Assembly: GCF_051622035.1 (NCBI RefSeq)
Contig: NC_135361.1
Span: forward strand, 27,211,205 to 27,275,204
DNA length: 64,000 nucleotides
DNA from: Arctopsyche grandis
Lineage: Eukaryota > Arthropoda > Insecta > Trichoptera > Hydropsychidae
Reading direction: 5' to 3'
A model generated the notes under the pieces. It did not search any database. It was not told the DNA's origin and saw only the letters and a program-made list of their open reading frames with translations. How positions within the stretch are numbered: the first letter of the stretch is position 1; the number at the start of each line of letters is the position of its first letter. A program made the translations under genes and the position numbers. Of the stretch, positions 10,463-22,900 are shown piece after piece.

Positions 10463-12560
10463 AATAAAAAATCAACGTTGTCAGTTTTTAAAAGTTGATC
10501 ACCTGTGTATGCTGTGTGGTGTAGTAAATACATTTCATAATCATTTTAGTTTTTGTGCCAGCGCAAGTAAACCTTAGCTTAAAATTTACAAATACGTTGA
10601 AATGTCATTTTTTTACAAGGCTCTTCTATATTTTTATCATTTATTTTTTGAAGTCGATGCTATTTTTATTTGCGTTATTTTTTATTTTTGTCTTTGATAA
10701 CTCCTTATTTATTGATTCATTCATCGTCAGACCCACAATTGTCTCATCTTCATCAGGATCGAAAAAAGTTTCTTCCAATTTTGGAATCATTAATACAAGA
10801 AAAATATACTCGCTTCATAGTAGGTTTATCGTTGAACAAGCGTTCACCTCTTTTAAACCAATTTGAATAACGTTTTGATTTAAAAAAATTTACCGGCATT
10901 GGAGATAAGAATCCAGACAGAAAGCCTAATATGAATATACGTGATTTCGAATAAAGAGGACTTTCTTGACTTATTGCTATTTCAAAAATTTCTAATATTT
11001 CTTATGTAGTAAAATTTTATTGAAAAATGTTTTTATCAGGACTTCGAACTGGAACTGGAATGTTATATTTTGCCGGATCGAAAGCCGGAACCGAACCGAA
11101 AAAATATATTGATTTTTTGGTTCGCCAACCTTTAAGGTTGGATGGTTGGTATTACATAGTTATTGATTGAAACACCAATTCGAGAAGCATGTGTATGTAT
11201 TGGGGTTTCTGACCTGAGTTGACCCGGGCCAGACATTCCCGGGAATTCATAGAATTTATGTTGTCCTTTGTCCCGGGAATTCTTATCTCGTTTTTCTTAT
11301 CTAATTCTATCATCCCGGGAATTGGATTTAAAAAAATCTTGAAAAATTACAACATTTTCTCGTCTGAAATAATAAATCAAATACACAAAGAATTGTAAAA
11401 TATTCTCAAAAGGTTTGTTATTTAGCACTAAGTACAGCGCATTCCCCGGACGTGGAAATTTTATATAATGGCCAAAATCGTTTCTTATAATTCTATTTTT
11501 GGAAAATCTCAACACCGAAGGACTTGATCTTACCAATGAATTATTCCAAGAATTGAAAATTAAAATCGAAGTAAGAGGAAGCCTTAAACTTGATTTTTTT
11601 AAAACAAATTTTAAATAATTATAATTTTATACCGAACAATACATTCTTGAGTTTTGTAATAAAAGTGAATTTGTATCCTACAGTGAAACTATAATATTAT
11701 GAATCGAGTATATTCTTCTTGTATTGACGATTCCACAATGGTAGAAACTGTTTTAAATTCGGATGAAGATGAAACAATTGTGTGTTATAAAATATACATA
11801 CTGACAGGATGCTGTTGTTTTTCATTTGAAATATTTGTGTCCAACTCAAGACGCAAATAAATCTTTTACGATCGTTTGACATATTTCGACATACACATTT
11901 CTCATAATTATACATAATGTATCATTTTAAGAATTTACGGCTATACCATACAGTGCAGCATAGACTTTGATTTCGGAGTGTGACGCCGGGGTATCATAAA
12001 AGTACCATAAAACATTCTAAAGTATGGTAGAAAATATCTTTTTAATACAAATGAAAACATTTTAAAAAATCAAAATTTAATCACTCGGAGTCGAACCAAA
12101 AATCGAAAAAATCATTATTTTTTCCGGAACCGAACCGATATATATTTTTTTACTTGAACCGGAACGAAAAAAGTCCTGGTTTATCTTTAATGGTTTCCCA
12201 TTTGCTTTCTAGAACGGATAGAATGAAGAATGGGAATGGATAAAGATTTCGGCTGATCAGCTGGATTTTTCTTGTTGACAATTTTACATGAAACCATTTC
12301 AATGATTATTTAGTCAGATAAAGTTGTATATGTTGCCAACGAGAGATATTCTTATCAAGAAAATCGATTTCGACTGGAATTATCATTACCAGCCCTCATT
12401 AGATGCTGAGCCAATGACATGCCCTATTGGTCAATATGTATAACTTTACATATTTATAAAAAAAAACGAAATACTACATATGTAGTATAACGTTTATGTA
12501 TTTATAAATAGGGTTTTCAAATACAAAGTTTCAAAACAAATAAGAGAGGCAGCTTAATTC
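10461..12560. other. Intergenic DNA, probably an eroded transposon
   Basis: GGAACCGAACCGA motifs occur near 11088 and 12128 and bracket about 1 kb of AT-rich DNA. That segment carries CCCGGGAATT three times (about 11238, 11272, 11314). Frames such as DLTNELFQELKIKIEVRGSL (about 11523-11582) look like decayed transposase, possibly hAT, but I cannot assign it firmly. No host gene seen. Confidence 0.4.
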
Positions 12561-12709
12561 GAATTTATTTACCAATGAGCAAATTCTAAAAGTTGAATTG
12601 TAGTGAAAGTATTTCGAAAGCAAAATTGAGCCACGTCAGATGATGGTCGTAGTTCGTCGTGTTGTGTGTTGATTCACGACATCCACGTCGGGCCGCGTCA
12701 GTCGTCAAA

Positions 12710-13495
12710 ATGCATTCGTACGCATTGGTTGTGTTGTCGTTAGCGGCGCTGGCTTTCCAGGGGGCTGCGGCCTGCCAGGGGGCGACGGCCACCGTGTCCG
12801 CCTTCAGCGGCCGAGACTCGGCCGTGATATCGGCAGTGCCTTTCATCGCCGAAGTGTCGCTCACCTGCACCGGCGGGGACTCAACGGGGGCCCCCGGCAC
12901 CCTCTACGCCCGCATCGGCCAACGCACCCTTCCAGCCGCCAGGGTACCCAACAACAAATACCAGGTACGTTCACACCCATACTAAAAATCTTTTCTATTT
13001 TCAATTCACATCTTCCACATGTGCCAACACTTCCTTTCATCAATGGAAAGTCTTTTGAATTTCAAAACAAACTCATTCATTCAATTCGTATTGATATCGA
13101 TGACATACTCGAAACGATGTGTCTAATTGCAATTTCTTTTCATTTCAGATTTCTTGGACTGAAGAGTTATCAGAAGCGGCAAGCGGCAACCGAGAGATCC
13201 ATCTGTACACCGAGGCCGGATACACCGCTCTAAGGAAAGCTATGCGATCTGATCAAGACATATCGTCGGTGCCTAGTCTCGTCACAGTAGTAGTACCACA
13301 TTCTACAGGTAAATCTCGGTTCAATTATTATAATCTTGAACGTTCTACATATATCCAAATTGCTTGCCTTTACAATGATAAATGTCTGTTACAGGTTACA
13401 GTGGTCCGTGGATCAATTCTGAAGTCATGGCGGCAATTATGTCCATCGTCGTCGCATACATTGCTCTCACCAACAAAAGTAGATTATTGTCATAG
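12710..13495 (+). CDS. SSR4: Translocon-associated protein subunit delta (TRAP-delta)
   Basis: Subunit of the TRAP (SSR) complex that sits beside the Sec61 channel in the ER membrane and helps some proteins cross. Three exons join in frame: 12710-12964, 13149-13308 and 13395-13495 (171 residues). Splice sites are CCAG/GTACGT, TTTCAG/ATT, ACAG/GTAAAT and ACAG/GTTAC. Seen: cleavable signal peptide (1 to about 21), luminal beta-sandwich domain with Cys22 and Cys53 matching the family's conserved pair, the family blocks AVISAVPFIAEVSLTC and GPWINSEVMAA, then a C-terminal membrane helix and short NKSRLLS tail. Length matches animal TRAP-delta (about 165-175). This start is preferred to the Met 17 codons upstream because the signal peptide follows it directly. 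AATAAA at 13555-13560. Confidence 0.96.
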
Positions 13496-13554
13496 ATATA
13501 TTTGTATTTAATTGTTAAGTTATTATTTTCAAATTATTTATGTATGGATTTTAT

Positions 13555-13560
13555 AATAAA
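13555..13560 (+). terminator. Polyadenylation signal of TRAP-delta
   Basis: Canonical AATAAA 60 bases after the TRAP-delta stop, with an overlapping second copy just downstream. Confidence 0.8.
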
Positions 13561-13709
13561 ATAAATGCATAAAAATTGTTTTCATTTCAATGTTATTGAA
13601 TTATTATAATAATGGCATGGATCATGTGACCGAGAGAATAAGAAAAAGAATTGTAAAATTGCACAAGAAAAACCATGGATGAAGCGAGGAAAATTAAGTT
13701 ATATGTATA

Positions 13710-13908
13710 GTAGTGATTTTATCCGGCTTTGCCCGGTATTTGTAATATAAACCGCTTGAACATGGATAATCTAAGAGTAAACATTTTATTAAATTTATTT
13801 GAATAGTTTTATTCATTTATTTTTTTATTAATTTGACGTCACGGATTGCACGAACCAAACAAACAAACATACATACATACAAAGTCTCTTTCGAAATTAT
13901 ATATTAGA
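13710..13908 (-). mobile_element. Mini-Helitron family 1 copy
   Basis: Minus strand starts TCTAATATATAATTTCGA (13908) and ends in the CCGGGC...GCCGGAT hairpin and a CACTAC terminus, a decayed form of CTAG. About 199 bp, non-coding. Confidence 0.75.
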
Positions 13909-14039
13909 TAGATGATCGTTGCTTGGTACATAAAATAAAATATAAGCGTGTTAGAGAAGCCTTCACCCAGTATTAGATAGAGAATGATACACAATAATAA
14001 AAAAATATACCGCTTTTACTGTAAATTCAATATTGCTAT

Positions 14040-15135
14040 GATCTAATCCCCCTACTGAAGTGTCGATGCTTACTTTATGCCGATGATCTTAAGGTTTTCA
14101 ATCCTATAAATAGTGAGTCGGATTGCTTAAAATTACAATCCGACATTGATATAATATCTGAATGGTGTAATGTAAACCTTATGCATCTCAATATTTCTAA
14201 ATGCTTCTCATTGACACTTTCCAGAAATCGTAACCTAATTGACTTTACTTACAATATTAATAACGTAGATCGTATAGCAAAAAATTGTGCCAGAGACTTA
14301 GGTATACTTATAGATTCCAAACTATCATTTAATGAACATATTAATCATATTGTTACTAAATCTTATAAACTCTTGGGATTTATTTGCCGAGTTGCGAAGC
14401 CTTTTAAGGCTTCGTAGTAATATGGAGTATGCCTCAATCATATGGTCTCCCTATTACCAAACTCACATTGAGCATTTAGAAACAATCCAGAAGCGTTTTT
14501 TGCGCCATTTATCCTATAAGACTGGTCTTAAAAAACTTACCATCTTATAATGACAGACTTTCTTTTTTCCATATTGCAAGTTTGTCTCAGCGTAGAAGGG
14601 TTTCTGATTTGTTAATTTTATATAAGATTGCTAATGGTATTCTTGACACATCTGTTTTAAGTGAGATTAATTTTAACGTTAATGCCCGATTCACCAGATG
14701 CACAAATCTTTTTTATCCACCAATTTGTCAAAGCAACACCTCTTTCAATAGTGCAATCGTTCATATATGCCGTATTTACGATAGCTTAGATGATTGTCCT
14801 GACCTCTTTAGTGACTCTTTTAGTATTTTTAGGACAAATGTGAAGAAAATAATATGTGGTTGATTTGCTTCTTCATCCTTATAGTCTTTCTTTTTCTTTT
14901 TCTTTTTTACTTTATCTGTATCTTTTTCTTTATCTGTTTCTTTTCTTTTTTTTAAATCTTGATGTCTTTGTAATTTTACTTTTTTATATCACCATGTGGT
15001 GTTCACTGTAAATGAAATATTATATTTTTATTTATGTTTATTATTATTTTTTTGTCTCATTATACAACTTTCTTTTTATATTTTATTCTGTATGTGTGCC
15101 TATTTAAATAAAATAAAATAAAATAAAAATAAAAA
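14040..15135 (+). mobile_element. 5'-truncated non-LTR retrotransposon (jockey clade-like), broken
   Basis: One frame begins RCLLYADDLKVFNPI at about 14063, the YADD catalytic core of reverse transcriptase. It continues through LGILIDSKLSFNEHI and, after a frameshift near 14400, through MEYASIIWSPYYQTHIEHLE. A second break near 14550 precedes the C-terminal part SQRRRVSDLLILYKIANGIL to 14862. A T-rich 3' UTR ends in an AAATA-repeat tail (about 15105-15135). Endonuclease and most of the RT are absent. A dead copy. Confidence 0.88.
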
Positions 15136-16566
15136 TTGCAATTTTTTATATATATTTAACATGAATAATTTTTATATTATAAAAAATCACTTACACACAT
15201 ACTTAGGTACTATTTGGCAAAACTGCATCAGATTGTAAATTCCAGTATCACTATCAGGTGCCCACTTTTATTATGACTTGAGCTGAATATGCAGATGAAT
15301 GCTTCTCGTGTCGTAATCTTATACATGGACATCAAAGACTTAAGTTTCATTGTCATAATTTACTTTGTGAATATATTTTTCATTTATTGTTGTTTAATTT
15401 TTTGGAGCAGAAACACATTTTAGTCAGGAACTAGGGACAAAATTACATTCAATAATAATCCAATGAGAAATATACGTTTTCTTAGAGCTAGCCCACCATT
15501 TATCTCTGATTACATATTGGATTTAAATATTTCCAATTCATTGCCTTTTCTAAGCTCAAATTATTTAGTATTTAAAATCTATACCTGTTGATAAATTTAA
15601 TAGATACAATTGTAGAAGCTTTCATTATTCTGAATAAGTTTTGGTAATGTATGAATAGTCTATAAGCTCCTCAGGACAACATTGTTGATTAATGTTATCA
15701 CAATCACCGCCACTTGAGAATCTGGAAATTATTCAATACAATTTAGTGGGCAAAAAATAAATAATGATCAACACATGTAAAAGTTATTATTAAATATGTA
15801 TTATTTTACTGCAGAGCAAAGCGGCACATTTGTGGATAAATACACAGTCCATTGCCCCCATCGTTGTATGTACATGGCAAATCTGTGGAGCACATTTGAT
15901 TCTTCCCATTTCATTGTCATTGTGGATCAATATAAATGTATATATCAATACTTACATGTATCGTTTTCTACCGACTTTTCAGTGACTACTTCCGAGTCTA
16001 TATTAGATATACTGAAGCATATTACTTGGTAAGACAGCAATAACAAAATGGGCAAAGTTGCAATACGATACATAATGACTATTCAAATCAAAACACAACT
16101 TTATAATTATAAGGCGCTTCACGAACTGAACTCCCAAGTTGGATTTATCGATTTAGTATAAATAATCAGTGAGTTTATATTTTTGAACTCGAGGTTATCT
16201 TATGTATATGAATTATAATACATTTGTATTGTGCATAATGGTCAATATATACATATGTAGTTCTATCATTTTGTATACAAAAAATTTGTCAAATCAAATA
16301 ATTCCAATAAAAAGTAGCTATTCAATATTTGTTTTATTATCTTTAGATATTATTTCCATGGAACTGAAGTCAATGTTTTGATAATAATAACTGTTTTTAT
16401 GAATAATGCATACAGTCCGAAAAATCTTATTTGACTCGTCTGTATGTCTGAAAGCAATGGGTTTTATTAAAACCAAACTTCTTGTGCAAATATCTATTAA
16501 AAAAATTGGTGATCGGATAAATGCACAAGAAAACCGCACTCTCGAGACATCCAAATTTTCAAAGAT
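15136..16566. other. Intergenic DNA, no gene seen
   Basis: AT-rich. The plus ORF at 15796-16032 and the minus ORF at 16318-16572 have no recognisable family or splice context and are probably chance. Confidence 0.5.
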
Positions 16567-16955
16567 GCTCAAGAAGAACTAACGCAATAAAATTCGGTTC
16601 GGTGATTACTAGTCAAATGTGAACCGGTCACAGGACAACCGGTCGCTCTAGATCTGTCACACGTGATCACCCGTCACACTAAAACTGGTCACGAGAAAAC
16701 TGGTCACACCCTAAAACTGGTCACACCCTAAAACTGGTCACACCCTAAAATCGGTCAACCAGTTTTCTCGTGACCGATTTTAGGGTGTGACCAGTTTTCT
16801 CGTGACCAGTTTTAGTGTGACGGGTGACTGGTTTACATATGACTAGTAGTCCGTTTACCATAAAATTCCACAAAAATCGGCAAGGGGTGTTTGTATGTTA
16901 TCCAAAGGTGGTAACCCTTTTTTGTGGAATTCTATTGCGTAAGTTCTTCTTGAGC
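16567..16955. mobile_element. Inverted-repeat element with ACTGGTCAC arrays
   Basis: Bounded by near-identical 29 bp inverted repeats (16567-16595 and 16927-16955; outer bases GCTCAAGAAGAAC). A second inverted layer, AATTCCACAAAAA with its complement, sits inside the right end. The core (about 16670-16830) is a large palindrome made of tandem AACTGGTCACACCCTAAA-like units facing their complements. No ORF. Non-autonomous foldback DNA transposon; superfamily unknown and no clear target duplication. Confidence 0.75.
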
Positions 16956-17886
16956 GCCTTTAAATATTAGGATTTCTCGAAAGTGCGCCAGTATTTAGTG
17001 CATTCTTCCGGGAACCGAAATATATATTACATATCTGTTACCGAGAGTTGGCGCGAACAAATGAGCTTGTGTTGTGTCGGTGAAAAGGTGTATAGCATGC
17101 TGTCACACTTCATTCAATAATAAAGAGACGCTCTGTCCCTTTCGAGCGCTTTTGTCTGAGTACGAGAACGCGCCAACTCTCAGTAATAGAACTGTAGCGA
17201 AATGCTATGTTCAATTAGAAAATTCAAAACTACTACACTATTAGCAAAAGCGTACATATCCCTCATAGAGCCTTGGTAAATGAAATAAAGTATTGATGCG
17301 AAGTATTAAAATTCCAATCACATTTGTTGCATTTTATTTATTCATTCTCTACAACATTGTATATACAGGGACACAGGAGACGTTCACAACGATACACTGT
17401 ACAATTAAAAATGTTACTATTCAAAGTGCAATACGGAAAAATTAAATTAAAAAAAAAATTCGTGCACACATACTATGCATATGATACAAAAAAATAAAAT
17501 TAAAACATAGATACATATTTATATAGAATACGTCGAACAAGTTCCAAATATGAAATACACATACAAACTATATTTCTTCACAATCGGTTGATTTGAATAT
17601 TTGATATACATAATAATAATACGATCGTTCAACTATGTCTACGTTTCAAAAATATAAATATGACTAATTTATGCTTAAATTTAGATGTAAATGATGTTTC
17701 ATTTGAAATGTGTAAACTTACAGATACTAAGATTATAAATATTATACATGTTTGAAATGATAGTTTACTGTTATATGACATTTATTGTATTCAATTGTGC
17801 CACTAAATACTATAAGAGGAATTGTAAAATTATATTTTTATATTTTAGGTACAGATGTGAGTATACATGTATGTATGAAATGTACC
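16956..17886. other. Intergenic DNA, no gene seen
   Basis: Moderately GC-rich at 17000-17190, then AT-rich. No recognisable coding or repeat feature. Confidence 0.5.
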
Positions 17887-18187
17887 CAGAGAAATGTAAT
17901 AATTATAGAAGGGGCTTTAGGCGTCATAGTGTTAGAAGACTTCAGTATGGCTATCGCCATACTTAATTAGCTTCCGCCACAGTTGTCTTTGGTGTGCATT
18001 GTGCAACTTTTAACGATGCATTTTCCCATATTGCAAGTAATATGAACAAATGTTTATCAGACATACGTCGAACACCAAACACTACACATGACTGTGGTGG
18101 AAACTAATTAAGTATGGCGATAGCCATACCGCAATCTTACAACACTATGACGCCTAAAGCCACTAATATTATTATTAAATTTCTCTG
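17887..18187. mobile_element. Foldback MITE with about 115 bp arms
   Basis: Both ends read CAGAGAAAT inward. The arms match over more than 100 bases, share GGCTTTAGGCGTCATAGTGT, and each contains the palindrome TATGGC(T/G)ATAGCCATA or its complement. The spacer is about 65 bp. No coding capacity. Confidence 0.8.
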
Positions 18188-18240
18188 AATGTATATTTGT
18201 TGCACTGATTTATATGTATAATATGGTTTTACGACGAAAC

Positions 18241-18723
18241 GACTAACGACACAACGTCCACGACAAAATGATTACGCGACTAAATGGTTACGAATAAAAT
18301 TTTGAAATGTGTAATCAACGTTTCAAAAATGTAATCAACATCATACGTAAACAAGAAGACGAGTAAACACCCTTAAATTTTATGATTGGACTATGGATAC
18401 ACAAATACTATTTGAATTATTATAAAAACAAAGACATTATCCATTTCATTTGACGACTCAGATTTCTTATTAGTAGAAAGAATTCGAAAACTCTTATGAT
18501 AGAGTTTGGTTATTATTAAATATGATTAAACTTCGATTAGTATGGCTTTTTCTAATATTTATTTATTAATCTGTCAAAGGAAATGTATAGATCTTTTTCA
18601 CCAAACGTTATCTTGAATTCTTGTACGCTTTTTTCGTTTTAAATCATTTTTGAACGTATGAATGTTTTGTGTATGAACATGATGTCGCGTAATCATTTTG
18701 TCGTGGACGTTGTGTCGTTAGAC
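18241..18723. mobile_element. MITE with near-perfect 40 bp terminal inverted repeats
   Basis: 18241-18280 is the reverse complement of 18684-18723, with at most one mismatch at the outer end. The repeats are built of ACGACAAAATGATTACGCG-like pieces. Related motifs just outside each end (ACGACGAAACG; ACGTTTTGTCCG) suggest the true ends are at about 18230 and 18752. The AT-rich interior is non-coding. Confidence 0.8.
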
Positions 18724-19910
18724 GTTTTGTCCGTAGACCATTCGTCGTGACACCGTATAATATAACCCAAATCGTTTTGCCAATGGGAAGCATTCACAAT
18801 ATACTGGCTTATAAATATGAGTGTATATTAGTAGGACCCAAACCACTAGCTGATCGAGTCTATCGCGATGGCCTCTTATGATATCCATATCAATACATAC
18901 ATACATATGTACATATATTATACCTTTTTTCAGTAAACTTGGCAGCAGGATGAAAATATAGCATTAATATTAGTTAGCTAAGATGTTCTGACCACAAGTC
19001 CCATAGTGGTCTTGCTCCTTCACTACATTTCCACCCTCATATTTAATCGTCCAGAGGGACAATTATTCTAACCAGTAGGGTTGACTAAAAATAATCGAGG
19101 TTTAGAATTTGCCTACTGCCAAGCTAATTGATATGGGTATTGAGTATTTTTAACACATTGTATATATCCAGATTTTAATTATAAGTATGTATTTCGCAGT
19201 TAGATAAGTATCTGTTACCTGATCCTGTAAGAAAATATGTGATAAATCGGACTCATACACCAGATGATACATGAGTTTGTATATTTACATATGAATATAT
19301 TATATAATTTTGACTTAGTATACATTGGAAAATGTTAATTTATCAACTAAAAAAGTTATATTATGTGGAATCTCCTGGTGGTTTGAGTCCAATTTATATC
19401 ATTTTTTCTAAACTGACGGTTATATAGCTGTCACTGTCACTATTGCGATTTTTTCACTTAACTCCAAAACTACCCAAAGTATAAATGCAAATAATATGAA
19501 GGTGAAATTACTGTACATAAGAACTTATTTTTAATTTTTGGGAATTCTTTCGATTGCAATTTTTATTTATTTTTATATTGTATGTACATACATCAGAAAA
19601 TGCATTGTTTATTTTAAACAACGGGTAAATTGTGCACAAAACATTTCAGCCTATTTAAAACCTAAAATTGCATTGTGATTAACTAATAACTCACCAACGT
19701 ACATAATAAATAAAAATAATTCACGAGTACATATGTGTTGTTATTTACTATAACATCACAATAGAGCGCTTCGGTTGAAACTGAAGCAAACTGTCCTGCC
19801 ATCAATGTGTCAACAATGAAAACGCACTAAAATTATTATAGTCTGAAACAACTCCAAAACTTAAAACTTTGTATTGTAAAATCAATACAAATGCTGAAAA
19901 TCCTGAAGTC
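18724..19910. other. Intergenic DNA and 3' flank of the Not homeobox gene
   Basis: No gene recognised. Minus-strand AATAAA at 19613-19608, about 300 bases past the homeobox stop, is a plausible polyadenylation signal. Confidence 0.45.
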
Positions 19911-22900
19911 CTAAGATGCTTCAGGCAAGCTGCAGCTACTGGAGCCACCTTCCATCTGGTCTGCAAGCTGCTGCCTCCTGGCTAACGCCAGCCTCTGCTG
20001 AGTGATCTCCAAGTGTTGTTTCCGCCATTTAATGCGTCTGTTTTGAAACCAGACCTTTACCTGCGAACGTCAAACTGTTAGACACGCGGCGTAATAAACT
20101 GACGCATTATAAATACTAAATTACTAGATATAAAATCATAATTACGTAATAAATTTTACACTCAAGTATTGAAAAGGTATTGCTATTTATAATATATAAA
20201 GAAAAACATATAAAAATCAATTAACTTATACAACTTTATATACCTGTGCTTCTGTTAGTTGCAAAGCGTGCGCCAAATAAAGTCTTTCCGGTCCGACCAT
20301 GTATTGTTGTCTTTCAAATTCTGCCTCAAGTCTCTCTAATTGCTCAGGTGTAAAGATAGTTCTCACCTGTGATTGAAAAATTAAATTTATTCCTTCGCTC
20401 TATTCAAATTGAAGACATGAAAAATGGGGTCGCGCTTACCCTTTTTGATTTTGACGTGTGGTGAACTGTTTGTGATGGTGTTTGCACGATATTACTTATC
20501 GGTCTTGATTTTGATTTTAGCACTTGTTGAGACCCGCCGGAAGAACACTCTAAAAATGAAAAAAAAATCTAGAATTATTTGGGAGAATTTTATTTTTATT
20601 TATTTATTATACTTGGGGGAGGCGGCAAAGCCGATAGACCCAAGAAGTTTGATTTATACATACTACATATATGTAAATTAAATGAGAAAAAAATTAAAAT
20701 ACATTTAAAATGGCAATATTAAAACAAAAATAAGAGAGTAAAAAAATAAACACGGAACAGAAATAAAAAAATGGCAAAAAAAATATTGGGAAAGAAGAAT
20801 AACACAACAAAATATTTTTGTTCTGTTATTTTCCTGAATAAGAAAATCATCATAAAATATTACATATATTTATAGCCAAACTATGAAATAAGGATTAACA
20901 TCGGTAAAGGCGTCGGCTTCGGTAAGAAATTATCATATAGCACTAGGCTACAATTCCCTCGAGTCACGGCGTACAGCATATCTGGGAAAACATTTCTATA
21001 AACTTCTAAGTGGATCAATATGCAATCCTCGTATTCTTGCGGAGTTGAAATTTAATGTTCCCAGCAAGTTCAGAGCTACTAGATACCACGAATTGTTCTT
21101 CCCACCTGAGGCACGTACCAATTTAATGCTTTCGTCCCCTGTCGCCAGGGGCATCAAGCTCCTCAACCAGATTTCTATTGGATTGGATCTGTTTAATCTA
21201 AAATATACTGATCTGGTTGATATACTGTTTAGTTTGAGATCGTAGCAACTTGTAACATATTGCATTTTTATATTCATATTTTTATATTTTCAAAATTTTA
21301 TATTTTTATGTTTCATATTTTTATATATTTATCTTTCATATTATTATTTTTCATTAAAATTTTATTTCTCATGTTTTTTATATTTTTATATTCCATGTAT
21401 TTACAATTTTATATTTTATATTTTATATTTTTATTTTTACAATTTATATTTTTATATTTTATGTTTTTACAATTTCGTATTTTTATATTTTTATATTTCA
21501 TGTTTTTACAATTTTGTATTTTTATATTTGTTTTATCCATATTTGTCTTTTAATTTATATATAATATTATTATAATATAATAATAATTAATTTCCTTTTT
21601 ATATAACCATAGTGTCGACTTGGAGTTGATCTGTAAAGTCACTATGGCAAATTTGTGAATAAATAAATATTAAGTACACATAATTAAATAATCATAATAA
21701 TTATCATGATAAATAAACGATGGGAAGAAAGTATTTTCAATAAAACTTCATTCAGCTGAAGCTTAAATACATACATATGTACATATTAATTTGTTCATTT
21801 AATTTTTAAATTTCTAAAGATTAATAACAGCAATGAAAAATAAACAGCAGAAAAGCATTGAATAATGGTAAATATAGTATATAAGTTTTAAATTTTTATC
21901 ACAATAAAAATTAACCAGAAAATTAGGCAGAAAACCAAAACGTTTGGTTCTGAACAGGACCAGGCGGCAAGAGTGAATGTTTTCAAGTTAATTCATGAAA
22001 ATATAGTGGTTTTACCCCCAATATCACATCTAGGACATTTTTCTTTCGATGACCAACCAATACTTAACATTCTTGAAGAAATACATCTAACAGTCACAAA
22101 TATAATAGAAAATAAAAGACCTAGCTCTATGCGGACCGAAGCTACATGTATGTATCTGCTATTCAGTGATTTCCCCGAATTATAAATAGTTCGGGTGTAT
22201 TAACAGTTGTAACTTGCAACAGCAATCCACAAGTATACAACAAGACAAACTAAATGCACGTTAAAAAGTACGATATCCTGCTTCGTATTTTTTAAGGAAT
22301 AAAATTTTTTCGACTCGTCTCTTTCGGCCGCCTTTATATTTCAGCCGCCTGTGTGCGTTGCACACATTTGTATATATAGTATTACTAAGAAAAATGATCA
22401 AACAATAAATAAACAAGAAAATTAACAACAAAAAGGGTCAATATGACATAGGGGAACATTGTTAAAAGAAGAGTGAAGATCTACATATATGAAAAGATAT
22501 TACAGAAATACATATTTAGATTTATACATATGTATATATCTAAATTAATAATAAAAATACCTTCGAATCAATATATTTATGCTAGCGACTCAAAGATTTT
22601 AAAATTTAAATGAATGATTCAAATTCGGAATTAAAATCACAGATATAAACCAAAGATAAATTAAAAGGTTATGAAACTGATATTTCTATAATGTATGAAA
22701 ATAAGTACATACATAATGTACATAATATGTGTTTGAATTCACAAGCGTTGCCACCGAATTCCATATTTCCAAAATAAAATCTATTTATATTATTGATTTT
22801 TAAATACAAAATTGCCTCCCAAATTTACTATAGAATATAATTTAACTACCTATTTATGTATATACAAAATAACTTAATCATTTTCATTAGTTTCAACGTT

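Noticed and set aside
10555-10866. Small hydrophobic plus-strand ORFs
   Set aside because: T-rich low-complexity sequence; no initiation context, domain or homologue recognised.
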